A stretch of 64,000 nt of DNA from Pseudarthrobacter chlorophenolicus (GTDB taxonomy: Bacteria > Actinomycetota > Actinomycetes > Actinomycetales > Micrococcaceae), in the NCBI RefSeq assembly GCF_000962805.1, contig NZ_JZTW01000007.1:124001-188000 (forward strand), given 5' to 3'. Position numbers and translations under genes: made by a program. This document shows positions 30,330 to 38,824 of the stretch, piece after piece. Positions within the stretch are counted from its first letter, which is position 1. Every line of letters starts with the position of its first letter. The notes below the pieces were generated by a model. That model was not told the origin of the DNA. It ran no database searches and saw only the letters and a list, made by a program, of their open reading frames with translations.

Positions 30330-31445
30330 ATGACGGTTACCGTCGCACGTACAACCGCACCCGAACACGGAATTGTCCGCCATGCCGCCATCGGGGGCCT
30401 GCAGCTCGAGGGCGGCGGATACCTGCCGGACGTCACCCTCGCCTACGAAACATGGGGGACGCTGAACGCCGATGGCAGCAACGCCATCCTGGTGGAGCAC
30501 GCCCTGACCGGCAGCACGCACGTGACCCGCGGGGATACCGATGAGGAAGGCTGGTGGGAGCACCTGGCCGGGCCAGGCGCCCCCGTGGACACGGACCGCT
30601 TCTTCGTGGTCTCCATCAACATCGTGGGCGGCTGTTACGGCTCAACCGGGCCCTCCTCGCCGGGCCCGGATGGAAAGCCGTGGGGCTCCCGGTTCCCCCT
30701 GGTAACCCTCCGGGACAGCACAGAGGCCGAAGCCCGCCTGGCGGACCAGCTGGGCATCAGAAGCTGGTATGCGGTGCTGGGCGGTTCCATGGGCGGAGCC
30801 CGGGCGCTGGAATGGGCCGTGACGTTCCCCGAGCGCGTGCAGCGCTGCGCCGTCATCGCGGTGGGAGCCGCCAGCACGGCCGAACAGATCGCCTTCGCCC
30901 AGGCCCAGACCCTGGCCATCCGCCAGGACCCGAACTTCAACGAAGGCGACTACTACGGCGGTCCCTGCCCCGAGGACGGCCTGGCGCTCGCCCGCCGCAT
31001 CGCCCACATTACCTACCGGTCTGCTGCCGAGCTGGAGCACCGCTTCGGCCGCGAAGCCCAGGCTTCGGAGTCGCCGCTGCAGGGCGGGGTCCTTGCCGGC
31101 CGCGGCCGCTACCAGGTGGAGAGCTACCTGGACCACCAGGGCAGCAAGCTCGTCCGGCGCTTCGACGCCAACAGCTACATCGCCCTCACCGAGACACTCA
31201 TGAGCCACGACGTCTGCCGTGGCCGCGGAAGCCTGGCCGACACCCTCGCCCGGACCAGCGCCCGGTTCTTCGTGGCAGCCGTGGAATCGGACCGGCTCTA
31301 CTTTCCGTCCCAGTCCCACGAGCTGGCCCAGGCGCTGCCCGGCGACGTTGGCGTCCACCTCATCCAGGCGCCCATCGGCCACGACGGCTTCCTTACCGAA
31401 ATCGGTCAGCTGGGAGCCCAGCTCCGCTCGGATTTCCTGGCCTAG
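30330..31445 (+). CDS. metX: Homoserine O-acetyltransferase
   Basis: 371 residues, alpha/beta hydrolase fold. Acetylates homoserine with acetyl-CoA, supplying MetY. The catalytic triad can be placed: nucleophile Ser153 (GGSMGGARALEW), Asp321 (ESDRLYFP) and His351 (IGHDGFLTE). The opening VTLAYETWGTLNADGSNAILVEHALTGS is typical. AGAAGAGG at 30315-30322 precedes the ATG. A homoserine O-succinyltransferase role is possible, since some family members switch acyl donor, but context with metY favours acetyl. Confidence 0.95.
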   Translation: MTVTVARTTAPEHGIVRHAAIGGLQLEGGGYLPDVTLAYETWGTLNADGSNAILVEHALTGSTHVTRGDTDEEGWWEHLAGPGAPVDTDRFFVVSINIVGGCYGSTGPSSPGPDGKPWGSRFPLVTLRDSTEAEARLADQLGIRSWYAVLGGSMGGARALEWAVTFPERVQRCAVIAVGAASTAEQIAFAQAQTLAIRQDPNFNEGDYYGGPCPEDGLALARRIAHITYRSAAELEHRFGREAQASESPLQGGVLAGRGRYQVESYLDHQGSKLVRRFDANSYIALTETLMSHDVCRGRGSLADTLARTSARFFVAAVESDRLYFPSQSHELAQALPGDVGVHLIQAPIGHDGFLTEIGQLGAQLRSDFLA

Positions 31446-31467
31446 CAGCGCACCCGGCTCATAAATA

Positions 31468-31530
31468 AGAGGCCTGTCCGCGGATCCGAACCCTCAAGGG
31501 CCGGGCTGAGCGAACAAGCCTCTGATTTTT
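31468..31530 (+). terminator. Structured terminator after metX
   Basis: An outer stem AGAGGCCTGT (31468-31477) with ACAAGCCTCT (31514-31523), one mismatch, is followed by GATTTTT. The 36-nt loop holds a further CCCT/AGGG helix. A terminator with a complex loop is likeliest; a small 3'-UTR RNA is an alternative. Confidence 0.6.
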
Positions 31531-31588
31531 GATCCCCCGGGACGTGACAACACTGGGGGGAAAGGGGAAGGGAACCCGCGGCCCTGGA

Positions 31589-32203
31589 CTAGCCGTTCAT
31601 GATTTCGCTGCGGCGGGCCATGTAATCCTCCATGGACATTTCGCCGTTGCTGTACTTCTGGTCCAGTTCCGCGAGCTTCCGCGCACGGAATCCCTGCGGG
31701 GCCGACGGCGGCGGGGGAGTGGCGGGCGCGGCCGGCTGTTCAGGTGCGGGGTACCCGGGCTGCTGCTGGCCGGACTGGGGCTGGTTGTAGGGAGACTGGC
31801 TGAACTGCTGCTCCCCATACGGCGGCTGACCGAAAGGCTGCCCGCCCTGGGCCTGGCCGAAGGGCTGCCCGCCCTGGCCGGGGACTGGCGGCTGGCCGTA
31901 CTGGTAGGGGCCCGGCTGGGGGACGTTCGGCGCCTGCTGGCCGATCTGCCGGTATCCGCCGGAGAAGTAGTCCTGCTGGGTGTACCCGTCGCGCGGCTGC
32001 CTGCTCTGCGGCCCGGCTGAACCGGGGAACTGGCCACCCGGGTCCTGGCTCCCGGGGTATTGGCCGGCACCGGGGAACTGGTCCGGGTAGCGGCCCTGGA
32101 AGCTCTGGTCGTAGTTCCGCTTGGCCACCGACTTCCGGTACATGCGCATGGCCATCGGGATCACGAATGACAGGATGATGATCCAGAAAAACAGGTTACT
32201 CAC
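31589..32203 (-). CDS. Membrane protein with Gln/Pro/Gly-rich middle and SHOCT-like tail
   Basis: 204 residues. An N-terminal helix (LFFWIIILSFVIPMAM) anchors it; residues about 35-155 are Q, P, G and Y rich, with repeats such as GGQPFGQ and QPGPYQYGQPP; the last 30 residues (KLAELDQKYSNGEMSMEDYMARRSEI) match the SHOCT short C-terminal domain, which often ends with such a helical hairpin. Start is GTG at 32203 after a GAGAGG site. Function unknown; the flexible region suggests an assembly or tether role. Confidence 0.75.
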   Translation of the reverse strand: MSNLFFWIIILSFVIPMAMRMYRKSVAKRNYDQSFQGRYPDQFPGAGQYPGSQDPGGQFPGSAGPQSRQPRDGYTQQDYFSGGYRQIGQQAPNVPQPGPYQYGQPPVPGQGGQPFGQAQGGQPFGQPPYGEQQFSQSPYNQPQSGQQQPGYPAPEQPAAPATPPPPSAPQGFRARKLAELDQKYSNGEMSMEDYMARRSEIMNG

Positions 32204-32313
32204 GGTGCTGCGCCTCTCGAGTGGGTCTTTCCAGCTTAACGGTCACGGACCGGATGCCGTTCCGTCGCCCACCGGCAAGCTGTCGCAGGGCAGGGCAGAG
32301 CGGGCAGGCCTTG

Positions 32314-33183
32314 CTAGCGCCGCCCCGCGTCGGCCGTCCCCAGCGGACCTTCCCCCGAGCCCAGGGGGACGCCCGGCCCAAAGGCGGGGCCTGGCGTCGG
32401 GCGCTTGGCCGTGATACCGTCACCCGAGGACTGGTGGCGCAGGCGGCGCAGAACCCACGGCACAAAGTACTCGCGGGCCCAGACGAGGTCGCCCGAGCGG
32501 GCCTCCCGCCAGGTGCTCGGCGGCAGCGGCTTGGGGTGGCGGGGTTCGAGCGTGTGCTTCACGTTCAGGGACTCGAGCACCATGGCTGCGATGGTGTGGT
32601 GGCCCAGCGGGGAGAAGTGCAGGCGGTCCTGGTCCCACATCTGGGGATCGCTGAGCTGCCGCAGGGACCACATGTCCGCGATGACGGCGTCATGCCGCGC
32701 CGCTACGGTCCGCAGGTTCTCGTTGTAGATGGCCACCTTGCTGCGGATCCGCCCCAGCACGGAGGAACCGGTGTCAGGCCCGTTGAACAGGACCACGGTG
32801 GCTCCGCCCATGGACAGGATCTGCACCACGGAATCCAGCTTTTCGGCCAGGGCATCGGGGTCTCCGCCGGGGCGGATCAGGTCATTGCCGCCGGCGGACA
32901 GCGTCACCAGGTCGGGCTTGAGCGCCAGCGCCGGAGCGAGCTGCTGATCAACGATCTGCTGGAGCAGCCTGCCGCGGACTGCCAGGTTGGCGTAGGCGAA
33001 GTCGGGCAGTGTCCGGCCCAGTTCTTCGGCCACGCGGTCGGCCCAGCCGCGGTAGCCGCCGGGGCTTGAGGGTTCGGGGTCGCCGATGCCCTCGGTAAAG
33101 GAGTCGCCCATGGCCACGTACCGGGTCCAGGGGTGGGATCCGGTGTCCGTGATGGGGCCTTGGAGGGAGCTTGCGTCAGTCAC
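32314..33183 (-). CDS. SGNH/GDSL hydrolase
   Basis: 289 residues, cytoplasmic by absence of a signal peptide. The block I nucleophile motif is VAMGDSFTEGIGD (Ser near 28), block III is LSAGGNDLI, and block V is DRLHFSPLGHH (Asp and His). Similar enzymes deacylate lipids or acetylated sugars. Start is GTG at 33183; CAGGAT lies 7 nt upstream on the minus strand (33191-33196), so the mRNA may be leaderless. The C-terminal 40 residues are Pro/Gly-rich and less conserved in appearance. It is divergent from an esterase gene, with overlapping promoter regions. Confidence 0.88.
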   Translation of the reverse strand: MTDASSLQGPITDTGSHPWTRYVAMGDSFTEGIGDPEPSSPGGYRGWADRVAEELGRTLPDFAYANLAVRGRLLQQIVDQQLAPALALKPDLVTLSAGGNDLIRPGGDPDALAEKLDSVVQILSMGGATVVLFNGPDTGSSVLGRIRSKVAIYNENLRTVAARHDAVIADMWSLRQLSDPQMWDQDRLHFSPLGHHTIAAMVLESLNVKHTLEPRHPKPLPPSTWREARSGDLVWAREYFVPWVLRRLRHQSSGDGITAKRPTPGPAFGPGVPLGSGEGPLGTADAGRR

Positions 33184-33261
33184 GCGTCCTATCCTGCCTT
33201 CCGCCTCGCTGCCTACGCGAACGTAGGTTGTTACTTTCGGGTAACTGTAAGAATGGAAACC

Positions 33262-33912
33262 ATGACTGAAGCCGAAGTATTTCCTGCCCCCGTCGTCCTG
33301 TGGTCACACCCTGAAGGGGAGCGGGACGGCAAACCCCTGCTGGTGCTCCTGCACGGGTACGGCGCCAACGAGCAGGACCTGCTGAGCCTCGCGGACCTTC
33401 TCCCCGGCGGGTTCGCCGTCGCCTCCGTCCGGGCCCCGATTGCCATGGGCCCGGGCTTTACGTGGTTCCCGCTGACGGCCTCGATCGATTATTCGCTGGA
33501 CCGGGTCAAGGAGGCCTCGGCGTACGTCCTGGACTGGATCGACACCATCAAGGCAGGGCACCCCTCGGTGTCCCTGCTCGGCTTCTCCATGGGCATGGCC
33601 ATGGCCACCACCCTCCTACGGCAGCGGCCCGCGGATTTCGCCGCCGTCGTCGGTCTTTCAGGGTTCGTGGTGGACGCCGGCGACGACCCCTCGTTCAAGG
33701 ACGCCGAACTGGACGGCACCGTACCCATGTTCTGGGGCCGGGACCAGCAGGACCCGGTAATCACGGAGGACAAGATCGACTACACCATGGGCTGGGTGCG
33801 CAAGCACGTCAAGCTCACCAAGGTGCTCTATACGGGAATGTGGCACGGCATCAACCAGCAGGAGATCGGCCACGTGGGCGAATTCCTCACCCACGAGGTC
33901 CTGAAGAAATAG
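33262..33912 (+). CDS. Phospholipase/carboxylesterase family hydrolase
   Basis: 216 residues, alpha/beta hydrolase of the Abhydrolase_2 family. LLVLLHGYGANEQDLLSLADLL is the oxyanion-hole region, LLGFSMGMAMATTLL bears the nucleophile Ser, and MWHGINQQEI the catalytic His; the Asp is probably in FWGRDQQDPVI. ATG at 33262 is preferred because AAGAAT stands 7 nt upstream; ATG at 33253 is in frame. The substrate is unknown (small esters). Divergent from the SGNH hydrolase gene. Confidence 0.87.
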   Translation: MTEAEVFPAPVVLWSHPEGERDGKPLLVLLHGYGANEQDLLSLADLLPGGFAVASVRAPIAMGPGFTWFPLTASIDYSLDRVKEASAYVLDWIDTIKAGHPSVSLLGFSMGMAMATTLLRQRPADFAAVVGLSGFVVDAGDDPSFKDAELDGTVPMFWGRDQQDPVITEDKIDYTMGWVRKHVKLTKVLYTGMWHGINQQEIGHVGEFLTHEVLKK

Positions 33913-33989
33913 GGCGTACGACGGCGGGCGGCGGCCCGGGCGCCAAGTCCTGTCGCCGCGGATCGGGCGCAGCCGGGGTGCCGGGAGTG

Positions 33990-34220
33990 TCAGGCCTCCG
34001 GCGCGACCACCCGCACGGTCTGGCCGTTCACGGTGACGGTGTCGCCGTTGTGCAGCTGGCGGCCGCGGCGGTCGTCGATCTCGCCGTTGACCTTCACCAG
34101 CCCGTTCTTAATCAGCTCAGCGGCTTCCACGCCGTCCTCCACGAGGTTGGCGAGCTTCAGCAGCTGGCCCAGCCGGATCATGCTGTCGCGGATGGGGACG
34201 TCGTCAACGGGGATGCTCAT
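33990..34220 (-). CDS. Small S4 RNA-binding protein
   Basis: 76 residues. SMIRLGQLLKLANLVEDGVEAAELIKNGLVKVNGEI is an S4 fold that binds structured RNA, and HNGDTVTVNGQ is the second half. Members of this YaaA/RlbA-like group attach to ribosomal RNA or tRNA; the target here is unknown. ATG at 34220 has CATTAT 6 nt upstream (34227-34232, minus strand) and no Shine-Dalgarno. Divergent from the next gene by only 32 bp. Confidence 0.85.
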   Translation of the reverse strand: MSIPVDDVPIRDSMIRLGQLLKLANLVEDGVEAAELIKNGLVKVNGEIDDRRGRQLHNGDTVTVNGQTVRVVAPEA

Positions 34221-34226
34221 AGAGCA

Positions 34227-34232
34227 ATAATG
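34227..34232 (-). promoter_or_regulatory. -10 hexamer for the leaderless S4-protein gene
   Basis: CATTAT on the minus strand, 6 nt before the ATG at 34220. Confidence 0.35.
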
Positions 34233-34239
34233 CCTGACG

Positions 34240-34245
34240 TAAGGT
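34240..34245 (+). promoter_or_regulatory. -10 hexamer for the leaderless DUF606-type gene
   Basis: TAAGGT lies 7 nt before the ATG at 34253. It is back to back with the S4 gene promoter, so the two -10 elements lie only 7 bp apart. Confidence 0.5.
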
Positions 34246-34252
34246 GGATCCA

Positions 34253-35254
34253 ATGACCTCCACCTCCCGCCTGCCCGTGCTCGCAGGCCTGCCGCTGGCG
34301 GTGGGCGCAGGCCTTGCCATTCCCGTCCAGGGCCGGATCAACGGGGCCCTGGGTGCCCGGCTGGACGACGGCATCAGCGCCGCGGTGGTGAGCTTCAGCA
34401 CAGGACTGCTGGTCATGATCCTCATCTCACTGCTGCTGCCCCGCGGCCGGGCCGGCCTTGCCCGGATCATTCCCGCTGTCCGCAGCAGGGCGTTCCCGCC
34501 CGCCTACGTCCTGGCCGGCGGCATCGGTGCGTTGTTTGTGTTCGCGCAGACGTTCACCGTCGGCATCCTGGGCGTGGCGCTCTTCACCGTAGCCACCGTC
34601 ACGGGGCAGACGGTCAGCGGCCTGCTGGTGGACCGGCTGGGCCTGGGCCCCGCCGGCAAGAAATCCGTCACCGGCATCCGCATTGTCGGCTGCATCCTCA
34701 CCATCGCCGCTGTGGCCTGGGCCGTGTCCCCGCGCTTTGCCGCACCCGGCCCCGGAACGGAGTCCGGCGGCGGGGCTGCCGCGCTGCTGCTGCCCCTCCT
34801 GTTGCCCGTGGCGGCGGGCTTCCTCATGAGTTTCCAGCAGGCGATGAACGGCACCGCAACCGTTCACTACGGCACCCCGATCGCCGCCACGCTGGTCAAC
34901 TTCATCGCCGGCTGCCTGGTCCTCTGGACCGTGCTGGGCATCAAGGTGCTGGTAGCGGGCCCCGGAAACCCGCTGCCGGGGGAGTGGTGGTACTACCTGG
35001 GCGGTCCCATGGGCTGTGTGTTCATCGGCCTGGGTGCCCTCCTGGTCCGAAGCCTCGGCGTCCTGGTCACCGGCCTGGGCATGATTGCCGGGCAGCTGCT
35101 GGGTTCACTGGCCCTGGACGTGCTCGTGCCGGCCCCGGGCAGCGTGGTGGCCCTTCCCACCGTCCTCGGCACCATCCTGACCCTGGCAGCCATCATCCTG
35201 GCAACACTGCCGTGGCCGCGGGGCGCGCTCCGCGGACGGCGGCCGGTAGGCTAG
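34253..35254 (+). CDS. DMT superfamily protein (DUF606/YdcZ type)
   Basis: 333 residues with about ten hydrophobic helices forming two homologous halves: each opens with a similar segment, PLAVGAGLAIPVQGRINGALG in the first and LPVAAGFLMSFQQAMNGTA in the second. This paired Gln-x-x-x-Asn-Gly pattern is that of the DUF606 drug/metabolite exporters. Substrate not predictable. The last codons contain the likely glyS -10. ATG at 34253 is the first convincing start. Confidence 0.85.
   Translation: MTSTSRLPVLAGLPLAVGAGLAIPVQGRINGALGARLDDGISAAVVSFSTGLLVMILISLLLPRGRAGLARIIPAVRSRAFPPAYVLAGGIGALFVFAQTFTVGILGVALFTVATVTGQTVSGLLVDRLGLGPAGKKSVTGIRIVGCILTIAAVAWAVSPRFAAPGPGTESGGGAAALLLPLLLPVAAGFLMSFQQAMNGTATVHYGTPIAATLVNFIAGCLVLWTVLGIKVLVAGPGNPLPGEWWYYLGGPMGCVFIGLGALLVRSLGVLVTGLGMIAGQLLGSLALDVLVPAPGSVVALPTVLGTILTLAAIILATLPWPRGALRGRRPVG
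35247..35252 (+). promoter_or_regulatory. Probable -10 of glyS inside the end of the transporter gene
   Basis: TAGGCT overlaps the last codons of the DUF606 gene, giving a leader of about 125 nt. I looked for a T-box stem and anticodon-like bulge in the leader and see none. Confidence 0.4.
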
Positions 35255-35384
35255 GAAACGCAGCTTTCACGCATCCCTTCACCCGCCCCGCCAGGGCACC
35301 GGACGTGCTCAACGTCCGCTGCCGTGCGTGGCCTGAAACCCGCGGACCGCACCCAGCGGCCCTGTAGAAATTGGAGTTACCCCC

Positions 35385-36770
35385 ATGGCAGCAAAATCCG
35401 TCCTCGACCAGGTCATTTCCCTCTCCAAGCGGAGGGGCTTCGTGTTCCAGGCCGGTGAGATCTACGGAGGTTCGCGTTCAGCCTGGGACTACGGGCCCCT
35501 CGGCGCCGAACTGAAGGAAAACATCAAGCGCCAGTGGTGGCAGTCCATGGTCCGCGGCCGCGAGGACGTGGTGGGCCTGGACTCCTCGGTCATCCTCCCC
35601 AAACAGGTCTGGGAAGCGTCCGGCCACGTGGAAGTCTTCTCCGACCCCCTGGTGGAGTGCCTGTCCTGCCACAAGCGGTACCGCGCCGACCACCTCGAGG
35701 AAGAGTACGAGGAAAAGAAGGGCCGCCCGGCGGAAAACGGCCTGAAGGACATCGCCTGCGCCAACTGCGGCACCCGCGGCGAATGGACCGAACCGCAGGA
35801 ATTCTCCGGCCTGCTCAAGACCTACCTGGGCCCCGTGGCCAGCGAGGAAGGGCTGCACTACCTTCGCCCGGAAACCGCGCAGGGCATCTTCGTGAACTTC
35901 AACAACGTCCTCACCACCTCGCGGAAGAAGCCACCGTTCGGCATCGGCCAGATCGGCAAGTCCTTCCGCAACGAAATCACCCCGGGCAACTTCATCTTCC
36001 GCACCCGCGAGTTCGAACAGATGGAAATGGAGTTCTTCGTCGAGCCCGGAACTGACGAAGAGTGGCACCAGTACTGGATGAAGGAGCGCATGGCCTGGTA
36101 CACCGGCCTGGGCATCCGTGAGGAGAACCTCCGGTTCTTCGAGCACCCGCAGGAAAAGCTCAGCCACTACTCCAAGGGCACCACGGACATCGAGTACCGC
36201 TTCGGGTTCCAGGGTTCCGAGTGGGGCGAACTGGAGGGCGTGGCCAACCGCACGGACTTCGACCTCTCCACGCACGCCAAGGCTTCCGGCACGGACCTGA
36301 GCTACTTCAACCAGGCCACCAACGAGCGCTACACCCCCTACGTCATCGAACCCGCCGCCGGCCTGACCCGCTCCTTCATGGCGTTCCTCATCGACGCCTA
36401 CACCGAGGATGAGGCACCCAACGCCAAGGGCGGCGTCGACGTCCGCACCGTGCTCAAGCTGGACCCGCGCCTGGCCCCGGTCAAGGCCGCCGTGCTGCCG
36501 CTGAGCCGCAACGAGGCCCTGTCTCCGAAGGCCAAGGACCTCGGTGCCCAGCTCCGCAAGAACTGGAACATCGACTTCGACGACGCCGGTGCCATCGGCC
36601 GCCGCTACCGCCGCCAGGATGAGATCGGCACCCCGTTCTGCATCACCGTGGACTTCGACACCCTTGAGGACCAGGCCGTGACCATCCGCGAACGCGACAC
36701 CATGAGCCAGGAGCGGGTCTCCTTGGACAAGGTGGAGGGCTACCTGGCCGCACGGCTGATCGGCGCCTAG
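35385..36770 (+). CDS. glyS: Glycyl-tRNA synthetase (alpha2 type)
   Basis: 461 residues, class II synthetase that charges tRNA-Gly. Motif 1 region [20 protein letters not shown], motif 2 [26 protein letters not shown] and motif 3-like [18 protein letters not shown] are intact. Cysteine pairs CLSCHKRY and CANCGTRG may bind zinc. The single-chain form (also named glyQS) differs from the two-subunit E. coli enzyme. The next gene follows by 2 nt. GGAG upstream precedes the ATG. Confidence 0.97.
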   Translation: MAAKSVLDQVISLSKRRGFVFQAGEIYGGSRSAWDYGPLGAELKENIKRQWWQSMVRGREDVVGLDSSVILPKQVWEASGHVEVFSDPLVECLSCHKRYRADHLEEEYEEKKGRPAENGLKDIACANCGTRGEWTEPQEFSGLLKTYLGPVASEEGLHYLRPETAQGIFVNFNNVLTTSRKKPPFGIGQIGKSFRNEITPGNFIFRTREFEQMEMEFFVEPGTDEEWHQYWMKERMAWYTGLGIREENLRFFEHPQEKLSHYSKGTTDIEYRFGFQGSEWGELEGVANRTDFDLSTHAKASGTDLSYFNQATNERYTPYVIEPAAGLTRSFMAFLIDAYTEDEAPNAKGGVDVRTVLKLDPRLAPVKAAVLPLSRNEALSPKAKDLGAQLRKNWNIDFDDAGAIGRRYRRQDEIGTPFCITVDFDTLEDQAVTIRERDTMSQERVSLDKVEGYLAARLIGA

Positions 36771-36772
36771 CC

Positions 36773-37825
36773 ATGGCCATCGAATACCGCGAATGGCGGG
36801 ACGGTGACGATCTCGCACTCCTGGAGATCTGGGGCGGCCCGGAAACAGCGCAGGCCCGGCAGTTCCGCGGCGCCCTGGCGCCGTCCTCCAATGGGACCGG
36901 CGGCATGCCGTGGCGGCGCTGCATCGTTGCCGAGGACGTGATCGACGGCGTCGGCATCCCCGTGGCCGCCGGCGTCGTCTATGAAGCGGCGCTGCACCCC
37001 GAACGCCTGTGGAGCTACATCGAGGTGGCCCGGGACCACCGGCGCGCCGGCATCGGTGCCACGCTCCTGGCCATGCTGCGCCGCGAAGCCGCCAATGCGC
37101 CGTCGGGCGTGGCCAAGCTCCGAGCCAAGGTGGAGCCCGGCACCCCGGGGGCCGCCTTCGCCTCCGCAGCCGGCCTCGCGCCCATCCAGCGCTCACGCCT
37201 GGTGGTTGTGCAGCCGGGCGCCCTGAAGCTGCCGGTCTTCCCGGACACGGATCATGGCGGCCGGCCGGTCAGCGGTGAGAACGCCGGCTCCGACGTGGTG
37301 ATGGACCTGGCCACCGGATCGGTCGAACTGACCGACGTGGTGGGCCGGTACTACACCGCCATCCACAGCTGGGATTCGCCCGGAGTGCTGTCCGTTGGCC
37401 AGGTGCAGAAGCTGTTCCTGGACGAACTCACCGGAGCCCACGGCGCCATCGTCCTACGGGCCCAGCCCGAATCGGCGTTCGGCCAGGGTGTTGCCCCCAG
37501 CAAGAAGGGCCGCATCCGGGCATTCGCCGTCAGCTACGCCGCCCCGGCAACCCCGGAAGCGCCGGACGCCGGTGAGGGCCCCGGGGGCCAGGACGCTGCC
37601 GCGCCGGGAGCACCCACGGACGTGTTCGTCGGCCACGATCCGGCCTTGGCGGCCGATGATGCTGCCGAAGCCGTCCGGGACATGCTGTCCCTCATCGCGT
37701 ACCAGCACCCGGTCATGCTGGAGCTCGACGATTCGATGTCAGCCCTGCGCGCCGCCGTCGAACCCCTGTTGGAGAACGGGAAGGCCCGGCTGGCCGCGGC
37801 GGAGACCCTGGTGGTCTCCGAGTAG
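36773..37825 (+). CDS. GNAT family acetyltransferase, two-domain
   Basis: 350 residues. The first half is a GNAT fold with WSYIEVARDHRRAGIGATLLAMLRREA as the acetyl-CoA motif. The second half (about 150-350) contains LSLIAYQHPVMLELDDSMSALRAAVEPLLENGKARLA and a Gly/Ala-rich linker near 260-280; it may be a second, degenerate GNAT module. Its ATG is 2 nt after the glyS stop, so it is expressed with glyS. Substrate not predictable. A perfect hairpin follows. Confidence 0.82.
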   Translation: MAIEYREWRDGDDLALLEIWGGPETAQARQFRGALAPSSNGTGGMPWRRCIVAEDVIDGVGIPVAAGVVYEAALHPERLWSYIEVARDHRRAGIGATLLAMLRREAANAPSGVAKLRAKVEPGTPGAAFASAAGLAPIQRSRLVVVQPGALKLPVFPDTDHGGRPVSGENAGSDVVMDLATGSVELTDVVGRYYTAIHSWDSPGVLSVGQVQKLFLDELTGAHGAIVLRAQPESAFGQGVAPSKKGRIRAFAVSYAAPATPEAPDAGEGPGGQDAAAPGAPTDVFVGHDPALAADDAAEAVRDMLSLIAYQHPVMLELDDSMSALRAAVEPLLENGKARLAAAETLVVSE

Positions 37826-37852
37826 GGAGTACCGGCCCGCAGCCCAACGTGA

Positions 37853-37898
37853 TGGCGCCGGTTGCCGTTCTGCCCAGTCAGAACGGCAACCGGCGCCA
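37853..37898. repeat. Perfect 20-bp inverted repeat between convergent genes
   Basis: Arms 37853-37872 and 37879-37898 are perfectly complementary with the 6-nt loop CCCAGT. It lies 27 nt past the GNAT stop and 26 nt past the acyltransferase stop, with no U run. The same design as at 27663: a likely bidirectional terminator. Confidence 0.75.
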
Positions 37899-37924
37899 GG
37901 TGCTTAAGGCGACAGCTGCAGCGG

Positions 37925-38749
37925 TTACTTCCTGCGGGGACCACGACGCCGGCCGCGGGCTTCGTCGTCGCTGTCCAGGATTTCCCGCTCGGCGTTGGTG
38001 GGTGCGCCGCCGCCCAGCTGCGCCGGCATCCACCATGCGCGGGGCTCCGGCTGCAGCGGAAAGTCGGCAATGCACCGCTCGATCCCGTCCTGGAGTGTGT
38101 CCCGCAGGGACGCCGTGGCTGCCTCGGCGTCCACATCCGGCGCGTAGGTCAACGCAGTGCCCACGTGGATCCGCACCGGTGCGTGCCAGGCCCGGCGCGG
38201 GGAGAATCCATGGCCGCGGGTCAACAGGCGGTGCGCACCCCAGACGGACACGGGAATCACCGGCACTCCGGCTTCGGCAGCCATCCTGACCGCGCCGGTC
38301 CTGCAGCCGCGCACCGTGAAGCTGCGGCTCACGCCCGCTTCCGGAAAGACGGCCAGGTACTCGCCGGCGCGCAGCTTCGCGACGGCCTCATCGTAGGCGC
38401 CGGTCCGGGCCGTGTAGCCCACCACCACGTGGCCGCTGGCGCTGACCGCCGGGCCCGCGAACCAGTGGTCGGCCGCACCCTGGTGGATCAGGAAGCGCAG
38501 CTGCGCCCGTGCGTGCTTCCAGAGCAGCAGTTCGGTGACCGCGAAGTCCAGGTATCCGAAGTGCGTCACGGCAAAGACCGCTCCGGTGCCGGGGACCACT
38601 GTGCGGGACACCCCGCTCCCCGGCCCCGCCGGAGGCAGGTGCCCGGTTCCGGTACTGATGACCCTGATCCGGAAAGCCCACCGGAGGAATAGCCCGGTGC
38701 GCACGATTAACCGGTAGAAACGGTCATTGGGCGCCGGTCGCCAGGGCAT
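37925..38749 (-). CDS. PlsC-like 1-acylglycerol-3-phosphate acyltransferase
   Basis: 274 residues. Motif I is HFGYLD (the HX4D catalytic pair), motif III is AVFPEAGVSRSF (FPEG-type), and PVIPVSVWGAHRLL is motif IV. The enzyme would acylate lysophosphatidate or a related acceptor at the membrane. Start ATG at 38749 follows AAGGAGGCAG. The C-terminal tail (DDEARGRRRGPRRK) is basic. It has no obvious partner gene; a lysophospholipase-like hydrolase lies upstream on the same strand. Confidence 0.87.
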   Translation of the reverse strand: MPWRPAPNDRFYRLIVRTGLFLRWAFRIRVISTGTGHLPPAGPGSGVSRTVVPGTGAVFAVTHFGYLDFAVTELLLWKHARAQLRFLIHQGAADHWFAGPAVSASGHVVVGYTARTGAYDEAVAKLRAGEYLAVFPEAGVSRSFTVRGCRTGAVRMAAEAGVPVIPVSVWGAHRLLTRGHGFSPRRAWHAPVRIHVGTALTYAPDVDAEAATASLRDTLQDGIERCIADFPLQPEPRAWWMPAQLGGGAPTNAEREILDSDDEARGRRRGPRRK

Positions 38750-38824
38750 GGCTGCCTCCTTCCACGGGGCGTACAACGGATGGCAGGGAGGGCGCGTGCT
38801 CCGGCACCCTGACGTCGCTGCGGA

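Noticed and set aside
30067..33928. A 14-nt sequence CGTACGACGGCGGG repeated after metY and after the esterase gene
   Set aside because: Two copies of a short GC-rich word next to ordinary hairpins could arise by chance; it may deserve a genome count but does not support an element.
35255..35384. A T-box in front of glyS
   Set aside because: I looked for a specifier loop and the T-box antiterminator sequence and found neither.
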